A stretch of DNA of 64,000 bases from an uncultured Mucilaginibacter sp. (GCA_903864275.1 CAIPFE010000014.1:248001-312000), one strand, 5' to 3'. Counted from the first letter of the stretch, positions 36,698-45,030 are shown. Program-made: numbers and translations. Notes: generated from the sequence alone by a model not told the origin.

Positions 36698-37195
36698 TCA
36701 TTTAAAATTACTGCTTACTTCCAGTCTCTTATTCCGCAGGTCAACCCCTCCCTCTATGATCGACTTAAGGTTGGTCATGTAAAACAACCACCCTGTCTGG
36801 CATTGTACAAAAAGGTTTTTGGACGGGTCGTTTTCAAGCGGGATATTTTCCTGGGTAAGTTCGACCAGCGAAATACCGTTGCGGCTGCTTACCTCAACTG
36901 TTACAATACAATCTTTCGCAAAGGTAAATTTTATAAGGTCGGTGCCGTTTGCTTCCAATATCTGGCCTTTTTCAACGCTTTCATCACCCCAGCCGTACCA
37001 GTACCATTCATAAACGTCTTCTTTCAGAATAAACTCCTCCGGTTCCCGCAGGCGCCTGGGGATGGTAAAAAAGTCGGCTTTTCTTAAAAACCATTTTTCG
37101 AGCCCGCCCGGGGTTGCCCAGGCCTCATATAAGGTTCTTATATCCGTATTGTAATCACCAGTTACTTTGAAGCTGGTCCATTTATCGTCAATCAT
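36698..37195 (-). CDS. SRPBCC/AHSA1-like domain protein
   Basis: A 165-residue soluble protein of the START/Bet v1-like (SRPBCC, AHSA1) superfamily, which forms a helix-grip cavity for hydrophobic ligands. Typical elements are an N-terminal DIRTLYEAWATPGGLEKWFL, a central strand region WYWYGWGDESVEKGQILEA, and a C-terminal helix QTGWLFYMTNLKSIIEGGVD. No ligand or enzyme role can be assigned. It lies upstream of ribE on the same strand, but the repeat element between them argues against one operon. Confidence 0.85.
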   Translation of the reverse strand: MIDDKWTSFKVTGDYNTDIRTLYEAWATPGGLEKWFLRKADFFTIPRRLREPEEFILKEDVYEWYWYGWGDESVEKGQILEANGTDLIKFTFAKDCIVTVEVSSRNGISLVELTQENIPLENDPSKNLFVQCQTGWLFYMTNLKSIIEGGVDLRNKRLEVSSNFK

Positions 37196-37257
37196 ACTGG
37201 CATTTATTTTAATTATGATTTTGGGTAACTATAAACAAAACGGGACAAATAGATAAT

Positions 37258-37518
37258 TTAATCAATATGGCGGTTACCCGCGCTCCTTTTATTTCTCTTG
37301 CGGTCATGGGAACAAAAAGGGCAAGGTGTGCGACGATATCTCCTAACTGCATCAATTAAAGGCACCCTTATTAATGAGCCTTTGCAATTGAACAGTTCTT
37401 TGCACAATATTGTATTATGATAAACATGATAATTAACGCCGGTACACAGCCAAACATAAGTTGTTTCAGGTGGCGGTTTTGGCGTAATTAATAGCAGGAA
37501 TAGAATTAGTGTTTTCAT
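37258..37518 (-). CDS. Small secreted Cys-containing protein
   Basis: An 86-residue protein with a short hydrophobic N-terminus (MKTLILFLLLIT) that may export it. The mature part has VWLCTGVNYHVYHNTILC, ELFNCKGSLIRVPL, then RRYRRTPCPFCSHD. This is a pattern I recall in short Bacteroidota proteins (YVC..S..YH...C..L..C....I..V....A....R..C..C). The conserved cysteines suggest a disulfide-bonded or metal-binding fold. Function unknown. The tail is very basic. Confidence 0.65.
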   Translation of the reverse strand: MKTLILFLLLITPKPPPETTYVWLCTGVNYHVYHNTILCKELFNCKGSLIRVPLIDAVRRYRRTPCPFCSHDRKRNKRSAGNRHID

Positions 37519-37689
37519 TCGTTATCTGTTTTGCCTTATTCCGTTTCAATATTTTGTACAAATATTTTAAATGCTTAAATATAATAAGAGCCTTTTATAA
37601 AATCAAGAGGTATTCTGCTAAGTTGAATAAATTCGCCACTGTGCGAAAGCTGCTTTTGAAAGTGTTAACTTAGTTTCAAATCTTTACCA

Positions 37690-38148
37690 ATGCCAAAACA
37701 AAGCGCCGGGATATTATTGTACCGGGAAATAAATAACCAGCTTCAATTTTTCCTCGTGCATCCGGGCGGCCCATTTTTTAAAAACAAGGATGCCGACGTA
37801 TGGTCGATACCCAAAGGTGAATTTTTGGATGATGAGGATGCACTAGTAGCTGCCAAACGCGAATTTAAAGAGGAAACCGGGCAAGCTATTGACGGCGATT
37901 TTATCGCGCTAAACCCGGTCACGCTAAAAAGCGGCAAAATTGTACATGCATGGGCCATTAAGGGCGATATTAATCATGAAACCATTTTCAGCAATTTATT
38001 TGAAATGGAATGGCCGCCAAAATCAGGCAAAAGGCAATCATTCCCTGAAATTGACAGGGCAGGATGGTTTGAAGCGGGAGAGGCGAAACTTAAAATTAAC
38101 GGCGCACAAGCAGGTTTGATTGAAGACTTCTTAACAAAACAAACCTAA
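37690..38148 (+). CDS. Nudix hydrolase
   Basis: Hydrolase of nucleoside-diphosphate-linked compounds, 152 residues. The Nudix box is complete at residues 43-64: G, five residues, E, seven residues, REFKEETG, with the metal-binding glutamates in REFKEE. The N-terminus MPKQSAGILLYREINNQLQF with HPGGPFFKNKDADVWSIPKGE is typical of a DUF4743/MutT-like subgroup acting on NUDP-type or dinucleoside substrates. The exact substrate is unknown. It is monocistronic. Confidence 0.93.
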   Translation: MPKQSAGILLYREINNQLQFFLVHPGGPFFKNKDADVWSIPKGEFLDDEDALVAAKREFKEETGQAIDGDFIALNPVTLKSGKIVHAWAIKGDINHETIFSNLFEMEWPPKSGKRQSFPEIDRAGWFEAGEAKLKINGAQAGLIEDFLTKQT

Positions 38149-38247
38149 TTTTATTACTTACGTAAAAGAGTATCAGCTGTTTTTTCTTACTTTTAACAAC
38201 CCCTATGCCTTCGTTATCAATCAATACCGTAATACGCAACCCATAAA

Positions 38248-38844
38248 ATGAATACAAAATTATTTAGCGCAATTTACCTGGTAACCATTTTGTTTTGCTC
38301 GTGTAATAGCCCTGATAAAAAAATTAAGCATAAACCTGTAACGCAAAAATTAACCTTTTTCGACAGCGTTACTGCCCGGGCCGACCTTTCGCCCACCCAG
38401 GTAAAACTGCATCTAGCAGATACTAATTATTTTCCGAAAGAATCAAATTTTGAAGGTGATACCGTTTTTCATCCAGGTACAAATTATCATTTAGTGCTTC
38501 TGAATTGCAGCAGCAATAAAACATCCAAAAAAAAGTACCTGCTGGTTTTTAAACCCGATGCGTCAAAATGCAGTTCCATATTATTGGTTGGGACAATTGA
38601 TCTTAAAGATCAGAGCAGCGATTTTAGCCAATCATCTATGCAAATGTTTAATGATTACCAATTTTTTACCAGGAACGTGAAATACCTGAGAGATGCAGGG
38701 CAAAACACAACATTAGCAGTGATTGATAAATTTTACCAGGTGAATAAAAACGGCGGCATCGACCAATTAAAGGGGAAACCCGATGGCCTAGATGTACCCC
38801 CTTACGACCCGGGGCCGGATCTTGTGGATGATGAAGCAAGGTAG
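38248..38844 (+). CDS. Putative lipoprotein
   Basis: A 198-residue secreted protein with a lipoprotein signal (MNTKLFSAIYLVTILFCSCN; the lipidated residue is probably Cys 19). The mature part is polar with beta strands (YHLVLLNCSSNK, KYLLVFKPDASKCSSILLVG) and ends in an acidic Pro/Asp tail (DVPPYDPGPDLVDDE). No family recognised. It is convergent with the biotin carboxylase gene, 10 bp away. Confidence 0.75.
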   Translation: MNTKLFSAIYLVTILFCSCNSPDKKIKHKPVTQKLTFFDSVTARADLSPTQVKLHLADTNYFPKESNFEGDTVFHPGTNYHLVLLNCSSNKTSKKKYLLVFKPDASKCSSILLVGTIDLKDQSSDFSQSSMQMFNDYQFFTRNVKYLRDAGQNTTLAVIDKFYQVNKNGGIDQLKGKPDGLDVPPYDPGPDLVDDEAR

Positions 38845-38854
38845 CGCTGCCTTA

Positions 38855-40333
38855 TCATTCCCTCCTGTTCTTCGCCCAATTACTTATTTCGCCCCCGGCA
38901 ACATCCGCAGTGCGAACATGCTGCCCGTTTAACAGCTTTTCCATCACCATAGCGGCTATTAAAGCCTCATCTGCGTTACCGTTTTTCAATACGCCCGGCG
39001 TGAAATATTTTTGTACAAAATGCGTATCAAAATTCCCTGTCGTAAAGGCTTCATGCTGCATCACAAATTTTCCGAACCCCAAAGTAGTGGTGATACCCGT
39101 AATCCGGTACTCGTCAATAGCACGTACCATGCGCCCTATAGCTTCCTTCCGGTCCTTGCCATAGGTTACCAGTTTTGCTATCATCGGGTCGTAATAAATT
39201 GGTATTTCCATGCCTTGCTCAAAGCCATCATCCACCCTGACGCCGGGCCCCTTTGGAGTTATATAAGTTTGTAGCGTGCCAATATCGGGTAAAAAGTTAT
39301 TGTCGGGGTCTTCCGCATAAACACGGAGTTCAATGGCATGCCCATTAATTTGCAGGTCCTCCTGCTTAAAGCTGATGGCTTCGCCCCTGGCAATGCGGAT
39401 CTGCTCTTTAACTAAATCAATTCCCGTGATTAGTTCTGTTACCGGGTGTTCCACCTGCAGGCGCGTATTCATTTCAAGGAAGTAGAAGTTCAGTTGTTCA
39501 TCCATGATAAACTCAACCGTCCCAGCGCCGGTATAATTAACTGACCTTGCCACATCCACCGCGCATTTGCCCATTTGCGCCCTGATCTGCGGTGTAAGTA
39601 CTGACGATGGTGCTTCTTCAATAACTTTCTGGTGGCGGCGCTGCACCGAGCAATCGCGCTCAAAAAGGTGCAATATATTGCCGTGGGTATCGCCAAGCAC
39701 CTGTATTTCAATATGCCGCGGGGAAGACACATAGCGTTCGATAAAAACCGAGCCATCGCCGAAAGCAGAAGTCGCTTCGGATACGGCCAAATGCATTTGT
39801 TCTTCAAAATCACCCGGAGTTTCAACAATGCGCATCCCCTTACCCCCACCGCCTGCCGCAGCTTTGATCAATATCGGGAAACCTACCTCAACTGCACGCA
39901 CTTTGGCTTCATTAATATCGGTTATAGCTTCCTCAGTACCCGGGACCATCGGGATATTGTATTTCAGGGCAGCTGCCTTCGCCGATAACTTATTGCCCAT
40001 TACTTCCATAGCCTCGGGCGAAGGGCCTATCAATATCAAGCCCGCATCCCTTACCTGCCTTGCAAACGCGGCATTTTCACTCAAAAAACCGTAGCCTGGA
40101 TGGACTCCTACAGCGCCGGTTCTGCGACAGGCTTCAATGATCTTGTCGCCAACGAGATATGATTTACTTGAGGGCGCCTCACCTATATAAACGGCTTCAT
40201 CGGCATAGCGTACATGAAGGGCATCGCGGTCGGCTTCGGAATAAACGGCGACTGTCTTAATGCCCATTTCACGTGCCGAACGCATTACCCGCAAGGCTAT
40301 TTCGCCACGATTGGCGATGAGTATTTTTTGCAT
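38855..40333 (-). CDS. accC: Biotin carboxylase subunit (acyl-CoA carboxylase)
   Basis: ATP-grasp enzyme that carboxylates biotin on a carrier protein, the first half of acetyl-, propionyl- or pyruvate-type carboxylation. It has 492 residues, somewhat longer than E. coli AccC (449). The N-terminus MQKILIANRGEIALRVMRSA supports the start at 40333; 40 further upstream residues are repeat-derived. The ATP loop GGGGKGMRIV is at 161-170 and the active-site EMNTRLQVEHPVTE at about 290. No carrier or carboxyltransferase gene is adjacent, so the acyl-CoA partner is unclear. A GTTGTAAGG repeat precedes it. Confidence 0.92.
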   Translation of the reverse strand: MQKILIANRGEIALRVMRSAREMGIKTVAVYSEADRDALHVRYADEAVYIGEAPSSKSYLVGDKIIEACRRTGAVGVHPGYGFLSENAAFARQVRDAGLILIGPSPEAMEVMGNKLSAKAAALKYNIPMVPGTEEAITDINEAKVRAVEVGFPILIKAAAGGGGKGMRIVETPGDFEEQMHLAVSEATSAFGDGSVFIERYVSSPRHIEIQVLGDTHGNILHLFERDCSVQRRHQKVIEEAPSSVLTPQIRAQMGKCAVDVARSVNYTGAGTVEFIMDEQLNFYFLEMNTRLQVEHPVTELITGIDLVKEQIRIARGEAISFKQEDLQINGHAIELRVYAEDPDNNFLPDIGTLQTYITPKGPGVRVDDGFEQGMEIPIYYDPMIAKLVTYGKDRKEAIGRMVRAIDEYRITGITTTLGFGKFVMQHEAFTTGNFDTHFVQKYFTPGVLKNGNADEALIAAMVMEKLLNGQHVRTADVAGGEISNWAKNRRE

Positions 40334-40344
40334 AGGAAACAAAT

Positions 40345-40412
40345 GTAATGGATTTGTTGTTGTTGTTGTAAGGTTGTAAGAAGTTGTGATGGTTTTAAGA
40401 AGTTGTAATGGA
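40345..40412. repeat. GTTGTAAGG-type word repeat upstream of accC
   Basis: GTTGTTGTTGTAAGGTTG and GAAGTTGTGATGG words. Same family as 6653-6768 and 8056-8100. A 10-bp stem AATGGCTAAA / TTTAGCCATT (40417-40426 and 40459-40468) follows. Confidence 0.6.
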
Positions 40413-40581
40413 AAAAAATGGCTAAAAACCAACAATTGCAGCCTGCCTTTCACGCTGATTTAGCCATTATTCAACGGCTTTTACTGTTTTTCGTTATTTA
40501 TAAAAATTATAAATAAAAATATAAAACCATGAAACAAAAAGACTTTTCCATCCGTAAAAAGTGATAAATAAATTATTAAGT

Positions 40582-40794
40582 ATGAACATCCTGATAGTAT
40601 TCGTAAAAGTTTTAATGTGTATATCGGTCATCCTGTTCCTGGGCGTGCTGTTTTTCAGTTATCTGAAATATCTAAAAAGGACCTATTTCCCGAAATGGAA
40701 ATTCCCCGATTACTTTAGCGTAGGGTATGCCGAGTATCTGTACAAAAAGTACATTGAGGAATTTGTTAAGAAGAGCGCTAAGAAGTTTTGGTAG
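40582..40794 (+). CDS. Small membrane protein
   Basis: A 70-residue protein with one long hydrophobic segment (MNILIVFVKVLMCISVILFL, continuing GVLFFSYL) and a basic, Tyr-rich cytoplasmic tail (KYLKRTYFPKWKFPDYF and later VKKSAKKFW). The ATG at 40582 is preferred over GTG at 40561. Its end overlaps the convergent GNAT gene by 17 bp. No family is recognised, and coding status rests on the membrane-plus-tail layout. Confidence 0.6.
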   Translation: MNILIVFVKVLMCISVILFLGVLFFSYLKYLKRTYFPKWKFPDYFSVGYAEYLYKKYIEEFVKKSAKKFW

Positions 40795-41302
40795 TACTGC
40801 TTAACATCAGTTCAAAGAACTTAAGATCGAGCCATCTGCCAAATTTATAACCAACTTCTTTAAAATGGGCCACCTCCTGAAATCCAAAGGAAGAGTGAAG
40901 CTTTATGCTTATATCGTTATCGGCGCTGATGCCGGCAATTACCGCATGCATGCCCATCGCCATAGCCCGATCGATCAATTCCTGCAATAACAATTTACTT
41001 ATCCCCCTTCCGCGATAGGAAGTATCCACGTACACTGATACTTCCACTGTATAGCGGTAACATGGCCAAACCCTGAAATGGCCGAAACTGCTGAAACCAG
41101 CCACCACTCCATCCGCATCTGCAACAAATACCGGGAAGTTACTATTGATCCTGTCATTATACCAATCTTGCCGCATTTGTAAAGTATGGGGCTTTTCGCT
41201 ATAAACCGCGGTCGTATTCATAATTACATCATTATAAATATCAAGAATAGCCGGAAGATCATCTTCACGGGCATCGCGGACAATTATTACATTATTAAGC
41301 AT
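40778..41302 (-). CDS. GNAT N-acetyltransferase, Pat/MnaT-like
   Basis: Acetyl-CoA-dependent N-acetyltransferase of 174 residues, most like phosphinothricin/methionine-sulfoximine acetyltransferases. VRDAREDDLPAILDIYNDVI opens the fold. RYTVEVSVYVDTSYRGRGIS is the acetyl-CoA loop (R/Q-x-x-G-x-G/A). GISADNDISIKLHSSFGFQEV and FKEVGYKFGRWLDLKFFEL complete the subgroup signature. It probably acetylates small amino-acid-like compounds. It lies downstream of the cytochrome gene on the same strand, separated by a hairpin. Confidence 0.92.
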   Translation of the reverse strand: MLNNVIIVRDAREDDLPAILDIYNDVIMNTTAVYSEKPHTLQMRQDWYNDRINSNFPVFVADADGVVAGFSSFGHFRVWPCYRYTVEVSVYVDTSYRGRGISKLLLQELIDRAMAMGMHAVIAGISADNDISIKLHSSFGFQEVAHFKEVGYKFGRWLDLKFFELMLSSTTKTS

Positions 41303-41319
41303 AATTTTATTAAAACAAA

Positions 41320-41348
41320 ACGCCCCTTAACTTAAAGCTAAAGGGCGT
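41320..41348 (-). terminator. Hairpin terminator after the cytochrome gene
   Basis: Stem ACGCCCCTT / AAGGGCGT with one bulge. On the minus strand it is followed by TTTTGTTTTAAT, so it fits termination of the cytochrome transcript. Confidence 0.6.
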
Positions 41349-41356
41349 CCTCTATA

Positions 41357-41860
41357 TTATTGTTTTGGCGGGGCACCATCCGGCGGAGTGCTGCCAGGAG
41401 GAGTACCACCCGGAGGAGGAACACCTGGGGCCGGAGCTGGACCTCGTCTCATTTCCGGAAGTTTAACTTCAGGATGAGAACTGCCACGGTGACAAGTATA
41501 GCAGTTAATACCTGTTTTCGCCATCATCCCTAACGAGTCTTTCTCAGCTTTGAAATATTTAGCATTGATCTTACTCATCATTTTGAACATATGACGTGCC
41601 ATTTCCTTCTCAGGCTTGGCATCGCTTGCAAAATCCAATCCTTTTCCCGCCGGATCAGCAGCATGGCAAAAATCACAGCGTACACCTAATGAAACCGCCC
41701 ATTCGCGCATTACCTGGTGTAATTGCTGATCAGTAAGGGTTTTGGGTAATACTTTTACATTTTTAAAACCAGGGTCATCTGGTGCCATTGATGTTAAGGC
41801 CACAATTGTTACAATGGAGCATAAACCCATTGCAACCAGGATTTTTTTATTGATCAGCAT
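41357..41860 (-). CDS. Dihaem c-type cytochrome, reaction-centre cytochrome-like
   Basis: Exported or membrane-anchored electron carrier of 167 residues. The hydrophobic N-terminal segment (about 6-25) is a signal or anchor. Two haem-binding CxxCH motifs are present: CDFCH at 62-66 and CYTCH at 120-124. Surrounding sequence (VMREWAVSLGVRCDFCHAAD, GINCYTCHRGSSHP) matches the cytochrome family related to the photosynthetic reaction-centre subunit, which in Bacteroidota is not linked to photosynthesis. The tail is Pro/Gly-rich (APGVPPPGGTPPG). No cytochrome-maturation or oxidase gene is adjacent. Confidence 0.88.
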   Translation of the reverse strand: MLINKKILVAMGLCSIVTIVALTSMAPDDPGFKNVKVLPKTLTDQQLHQVMREWAVSLGVRCDFCHAADPAGKGLDFASDAKPEKEMARHMFKMMSKINAKYFKAEKDSLGMMAKTGINCYTCHRGSSHPEVKLPEMRRGPAPAPGVPPPGGTPPGSTPPDGAPPKQ

Positions 41861-41978
41861 ATTGTCATGATTAAGTCACCTAAAGTAAATCTTTTCTTTG
41901 AATGTTGCAACAATTAATTACAGTAACTTTTGCGTTACATTCAACGGTAACGGGCACTTTCCCCAAAAAAAATGAAAA

Positions 41979-42026
41979 TATATTTGGATGTTTACGAAAC
42001 ATTCGTAGATTTACGAAATAATCGTA
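41979..42026 (+). promoter_or_regulatory. BlaI promoter with two operator-like palindromes
   Basis: TATATTTG (41979-41986) matches the Bacteroidota -7 box. Immediately after lie TACGAAACATTCGTA (41993-42007, perfect 6-bp arms, 3-bp centre) and TACGAAATAATCGTA (42012-42026, one mismatch), 19 bp apart centre to centre. A BlaI-type repressor bound here would cover the transcription start, so the pair downstream is probably autoregulated. Confidence 0.65.
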
Positions 42027-42033
42027 ATTAACA

Positions 42034-42396
42034 ATGGAAAAGTTATCAAAACAAGAGGAAGAAGCCATGCAGGCGGTATGGCAAAACGGCACCGGCTTTA
42101 TAAAAGATTTCCTCGACCTGCTAGAAGAACCGAGGCCGCCATACACTACCCTTGCATCAACCATAAAAAATCTTGAACGGAAAGGCTTTGTAAAAAGCGA
42201 AAAACTGGGTAACTCTTTCTGTTATGCGCCGTCAATCCAGGAGGAAGAATACAAAAAGAAGTTCATGAGCGGTTTTGTAAACGATTATTTTCAAAACTCC
42301 TATAAAGACCTGGTCACCTTTTTCGCCAATGAAAAAAAAATCAGCGCAAATGAACTGAAAGAGATCATTAAACTTATTGAAAACCCTAAAAAATAA
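42034..42396 (+). CDS. BlaI/MecI-family transcriptional repressor
   Basis: Winged-helix repressor of 120 residues, released from DNA when a membrane peptidase of the M56 type is activated. Family features are MEKLSKQEEEAMQAVWQNG at the start, the recognition helix region PPYTTLASTIKNLERKGFV, and the dimerisation half with the usual cleavage-site area around SGFVNDYF. The next gene, 5 bp downstream, is the M56 peptidase, the standard partner. Two palindromes in its own promoter are likely operators. The target genes beyond itself are unknown. Confidence 0.95.
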   Translation: MEKLSKQEEEAMQAVWQNGTGFIKDFLDLLEEPRPPYTTLASTIKNLERKGFVKSEKLGNSFCYAPSIQEEEYKKKFMSGFVNDYFQNSYKDLVTFFANEKKISANELKEIIKLIENPKK

Positions 42397-42401
42397 ACGC
42401 C

Positions 42402-44306
42402 ATGCCAGCTTTGTTTGTTTTCCTGTTAAAAGTAAATATAGCCCTGCTGTTATTTTGCGCTGGCTATTACCTGGTGCTTAGGCGCCTTACCTTTTACACG
42501 CTCAACCGCATTTATTTGGTTACCGCTATCGTGTTTGCGTCAATTTATCCTAAAATTAACTTGTCAGATTTTGCACAACGGCACCAGCAAATAGCAAAGC
42601 CGGTGCAAGCCATTGTTTTTAACTGGCAGGCGCCGGCAAGGGCTTTGGCTAAACCGTTCGAAAAACCAAATTACTGGCACTGGGCCGAAATTGTTTTCTG
42701 GGCGGGTGCATTGCTATTAGCCGTGCGCCTGGCTGTGCAATTGTATTCGTTATACAGGATATACCGCAATTCAACGGCCGCCAGGATCTTTAACCACGAT
42801 GTCAGGGTGATTAAAGGTAATTCAGGTCCGTTCTCCTTCTGGAACAGCATTTATGTTAACCCTTCGCGGCACGAACAGGCCGATCTGAAGGCTATACTGC
42901 AGCATGAACAGGTACACGTTAATGAATGGCATACTTTAGATATCCTGCTGGCCGAATTAAGCACCATATTTTATTGGTTTAACCCCGGTATCTGGTTAAT
43001 GAAAAAAGCCATCCGTGAAAATATAGAATTCATTACCGACCAAAAAATATTAAAAAAGGGCACCGACAGCAAGCAATACCAATATAGCCTGGTGAGTGTA
43101 AGCTTCGCATCCTCGTCAAACACAATAGTTAATCACTTTAATATATCAACAATTAAAAAAAGAATCATCATGATGAACGCTAAAAGATCTTCGAAAGTTA
43201 CGCTAACCAGGTATGCGTTCTTAGTACCTGCCGTGATCGCATTATTACTGATTTTCAGCATATCAAAAGCGGCTTTGATCAAGGACAAAAACGCCTATAT
43301 AGCGCTGGCCGTAGGTATGAATAACGCTGGCACGCACATAAAAACAGGCAGAACAGCTAAACCGCCGGTTTCAACTAATTCAAAAACTGTTACGGCCAAT
43401 CTGCTATTTAAAACAGCACCCTATAAAACCATAGATACGATCAGGAAAGGCGATACTTTTATAAGTACCGCAGCAAGTTCCGATTCCTTAACTTATGTGA
43501 TCAATGGCAAGAAGGTTACGAAAGCAGCATTTAAGGCCCTGGATCCCGATCAGATCTATTCCATCGAAATTGTATCAGGAGAAGAAGCAGCAAAAATTAT
43601 CGATAATGTCGACAGCAACCACGAGGTGCTATTTGTAACTACTGACGATTCGGAAGCCGGTAAAAGATTCAAAGAAAAATTAGACAAGCTGAATGGCAAC
43701 GGCTATATCAACGATGCCAGTTCAATGTCCGTTTATAGTTATGGCCAAAATGGGGCATCAGGGAATGGATATTCAAGTGGGGCCGTTACAGTAAATGGAA
43801 CCCTCAAAATGGATTCAAACTTTTCCACTATGCGCTACAACGTGAAACCATTAAAATTGCATAAATTCAAAGCTTTGCCAAAAGGGACCTACACAATTAT
43901 GGCCGACAGCCTTTATACAAATGATGCCCCTATTGCGATGGGCGAAGGCGCTGACTCAGTATCAGTTTATGAATTACATAGTGATAAATCAAAAGGGAAA
44001 CTTTATACTTACAAAATACGCCCCCAGGCATGGGCAAAGAGCAAGTCGATGCCAAACCGCACCTTTGTATATTCACCAAAGCCAACAACAGCAACTGGCT
44101 GGAGCTTTAACAACGAAACCAGCATTGAGCACCTTTCCAGCAAAATAATTATCATCGACGGAAAAAAAGCAACGGAAAGCGATATGAAAAAACTTTCAGC
44201 TGCGGATATTGAAAGCATGAGCGTTAAATCGGGCGACGATATAACAAGAAAGTATGGCAGTAAGGCCAGAGATGGTGTGGTGTTTATTGAAACGAAAAAG
44301 AAATAA
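42402..44306 (+). CDS. M56 (BlaR1-type) membrane metallopeptidase with plug-like repeats
   Basis: Signal-transducing integral-membrane peptidase, 634 residues. Membrane segments are at about 5-28, 35-50, 95-117 and 272-288. The zinc motif HEQVH is at 168-172, in LQHEQVHVNEWHTLD, with E205 or E209 in IRENIEFITD as a further ligand. The periplasmic part after residue 290 lacks the penicillin-binding domain of BlaR1. It has instead two short modules like TonB-receptor plugs: VINGKKVTKAAFKALDPDQI and IIDGKKATESDMKKLSAADI, the second ending KARDGVVFIETKK. It pairs with the BlaI-like repressor 5 bp upstream. Confidence 0.93.
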   Translation: MPALFVFLLKVNIALLLFCAGYYLVLRRLTFYTLNRIYLVTAIVFASIYPKINLSDFAQRHQQIAKPVQAIVFNWQAPARALAKPFEKPNYWHWAEIVFWAGALLLAVRLAVQLYSLYRIYRNSTAARIFNHDVRVIKGNSGPFSFWNSIYVNPSRHEQADLKAILQHEQVHVNEWHTLDILLAELSTIFYWFNPGIWLMKKAIRENIEFITDQKILKKGTDSKQYQYSLVSVSFASSSNTIVNHFNISTIKKRIIMMNAKRSSKVTLTRYAFLVPAVIALLLIFSISKAALIKDKNAYIALAVGMNNAGTHIKTGRTAKPPVSTNSKTVTANLLFKTAPYKTIDTIRKGDTFISTAASSDSLTYVINGKKVTKAAFKALDPDQIYSIEIVSGEEAAKIIDNVDSNHEVLFVTTDDSEAGKRFKEKLDKLNGNGYINDASSMSVYSYGQNGASGNGYSSGAVTVNGTLKMDSNFSTMRYNVKPLKLHKFKALPKGTYTIMADSLYTNDAPIAMGEGADSVSVYELHSDKSKGKLYTYKIRPQAWAKSKSMPNRTFVYSPKPTTATGWSFNNETSIEHLSSKIIIIDGKKATESDMKKLSAADIESMSVKSGDDITRKYGSKARDGVVFIETKKK

Positions 44307-44310
44307 ATTA

Positions 44311-44418
44311 AGTAGTTGATTGGGTGGATTGAGTTGATTAGGTTGAGTGGTTTGGTTAATAAGATCAGTTAGTAGTTAAACCAGGCATAGACCACTTACT
44401 TAATCAACTCAATCCATT
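44311..44418. repeat. TTGATTGGGTTGATT-type inverted word repeat
   Basis: AGTAGTTGATTGGGTGGATT and TTGAGTTGATTAGG words follow the M56 stop. The complement CTTACTTAATCAACTCAATC closes the hairpin near 44395-44415. Same family as 14001-14140. Confidence 0.65.
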
Positions 44419-44510
44419 TGATATAGATTATGGAAGTTTTATTTGTTGAAACGTGAAAAGGTGAAGTCTTAAGTTTGTATAGGATTTTAAAAAAAATAAT
44501 CTTTTTTTAA

Positions 44511-44996
44511 ATGCAGCTGATCCCGATAAAACGAAACCTGGAAGATAACAAGATATTCACTGACAACCCTGATTGCCAGGACAGTATTTTTGTGACGGTT
44601 GAGTTTTATAAAAAGATCGGTTTTAATATGCCCTGGATATGCTATTACGCGCAATTGGATGGCCTGCTGGTCGGCGCGGGAGGTTATAAAGGTGAGCCTG
44701 CAAACGGCCGGATCGAGATCGCATATGGCGCGTTTCCCCGATATATGAACCAGGGCATCGGCACACAAATAGCGGCCGCCCTGGTTGAATTATCGCTTAA
44801 GACTGACCCTTCGGTTATCATCACCGCCAAAACTTTGCCCGAAGAAAATTACTCAGCGAGGATACTTCGTAAAAATAATTTCAGGCTACTAGGAAGCGTG
44901 ATCGATGAGGAAGATGGCGAGGTGTGGGAATGGGAATATCAGCCTCACCCTGCCGTCTCCAAAGGAGAGGGTTCTAAAACCGTAATAACAAAATGA
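44511..44996 (+). CDS. GNAT-family N-acetyltransferase
   Basis: Acetyl-CoA-dependent N-acetyltransferase of 161 residues with the RimJ/RimL-like core: IEIAYGAFPRYMNQGIGTQIAAALVE is the acetyl-CoA loop, and ENYSARILRKNNFRLLGSV the C-terminal strand-helix. The substrate is unknown. The last 18 or so residues, after EWEWEY, are encoded by the first arm of a palindromic repeat (44942-45030). The natural C-terminus was therefore probably shorter and has been extended by repeat invasion. The stop lies in the loop between the repeat arms. Confidence 0.88.
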   Translation: MQLIPIKRNLEDNKIFTDNPDCQDSIFVTVEFYKKIGFNMPWICYYAQLDGLLVGAGGYKGEPANGRIEIAYGAFPRYMNQGIGTQIAAALVELSLKTDPSVIITAKTLPEENYSARILRKNNFRLLGSVIDEEDGEVWEWEYQPHPAVSKGEGSKTVITK

Positions 44997-45030
44997 AAAG
45001 CCCTCTCCGTTGGAGAGGGTTGGGTGAGGC
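44942..45030. repeat. Double palindrome GCCTCACCC...GGGTGAGGC
   Basis: Outer arms are GCCTCACCC (44942-44950) and GGGTGAGGC (45022-45030). Each half holds its own palindrome, CTCCAAAGGAG and CTCTCCGTTGGAGAG. It overlaps the 3' end of the GNAT gene and could terminate its transcript. Confidence 0.75.
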
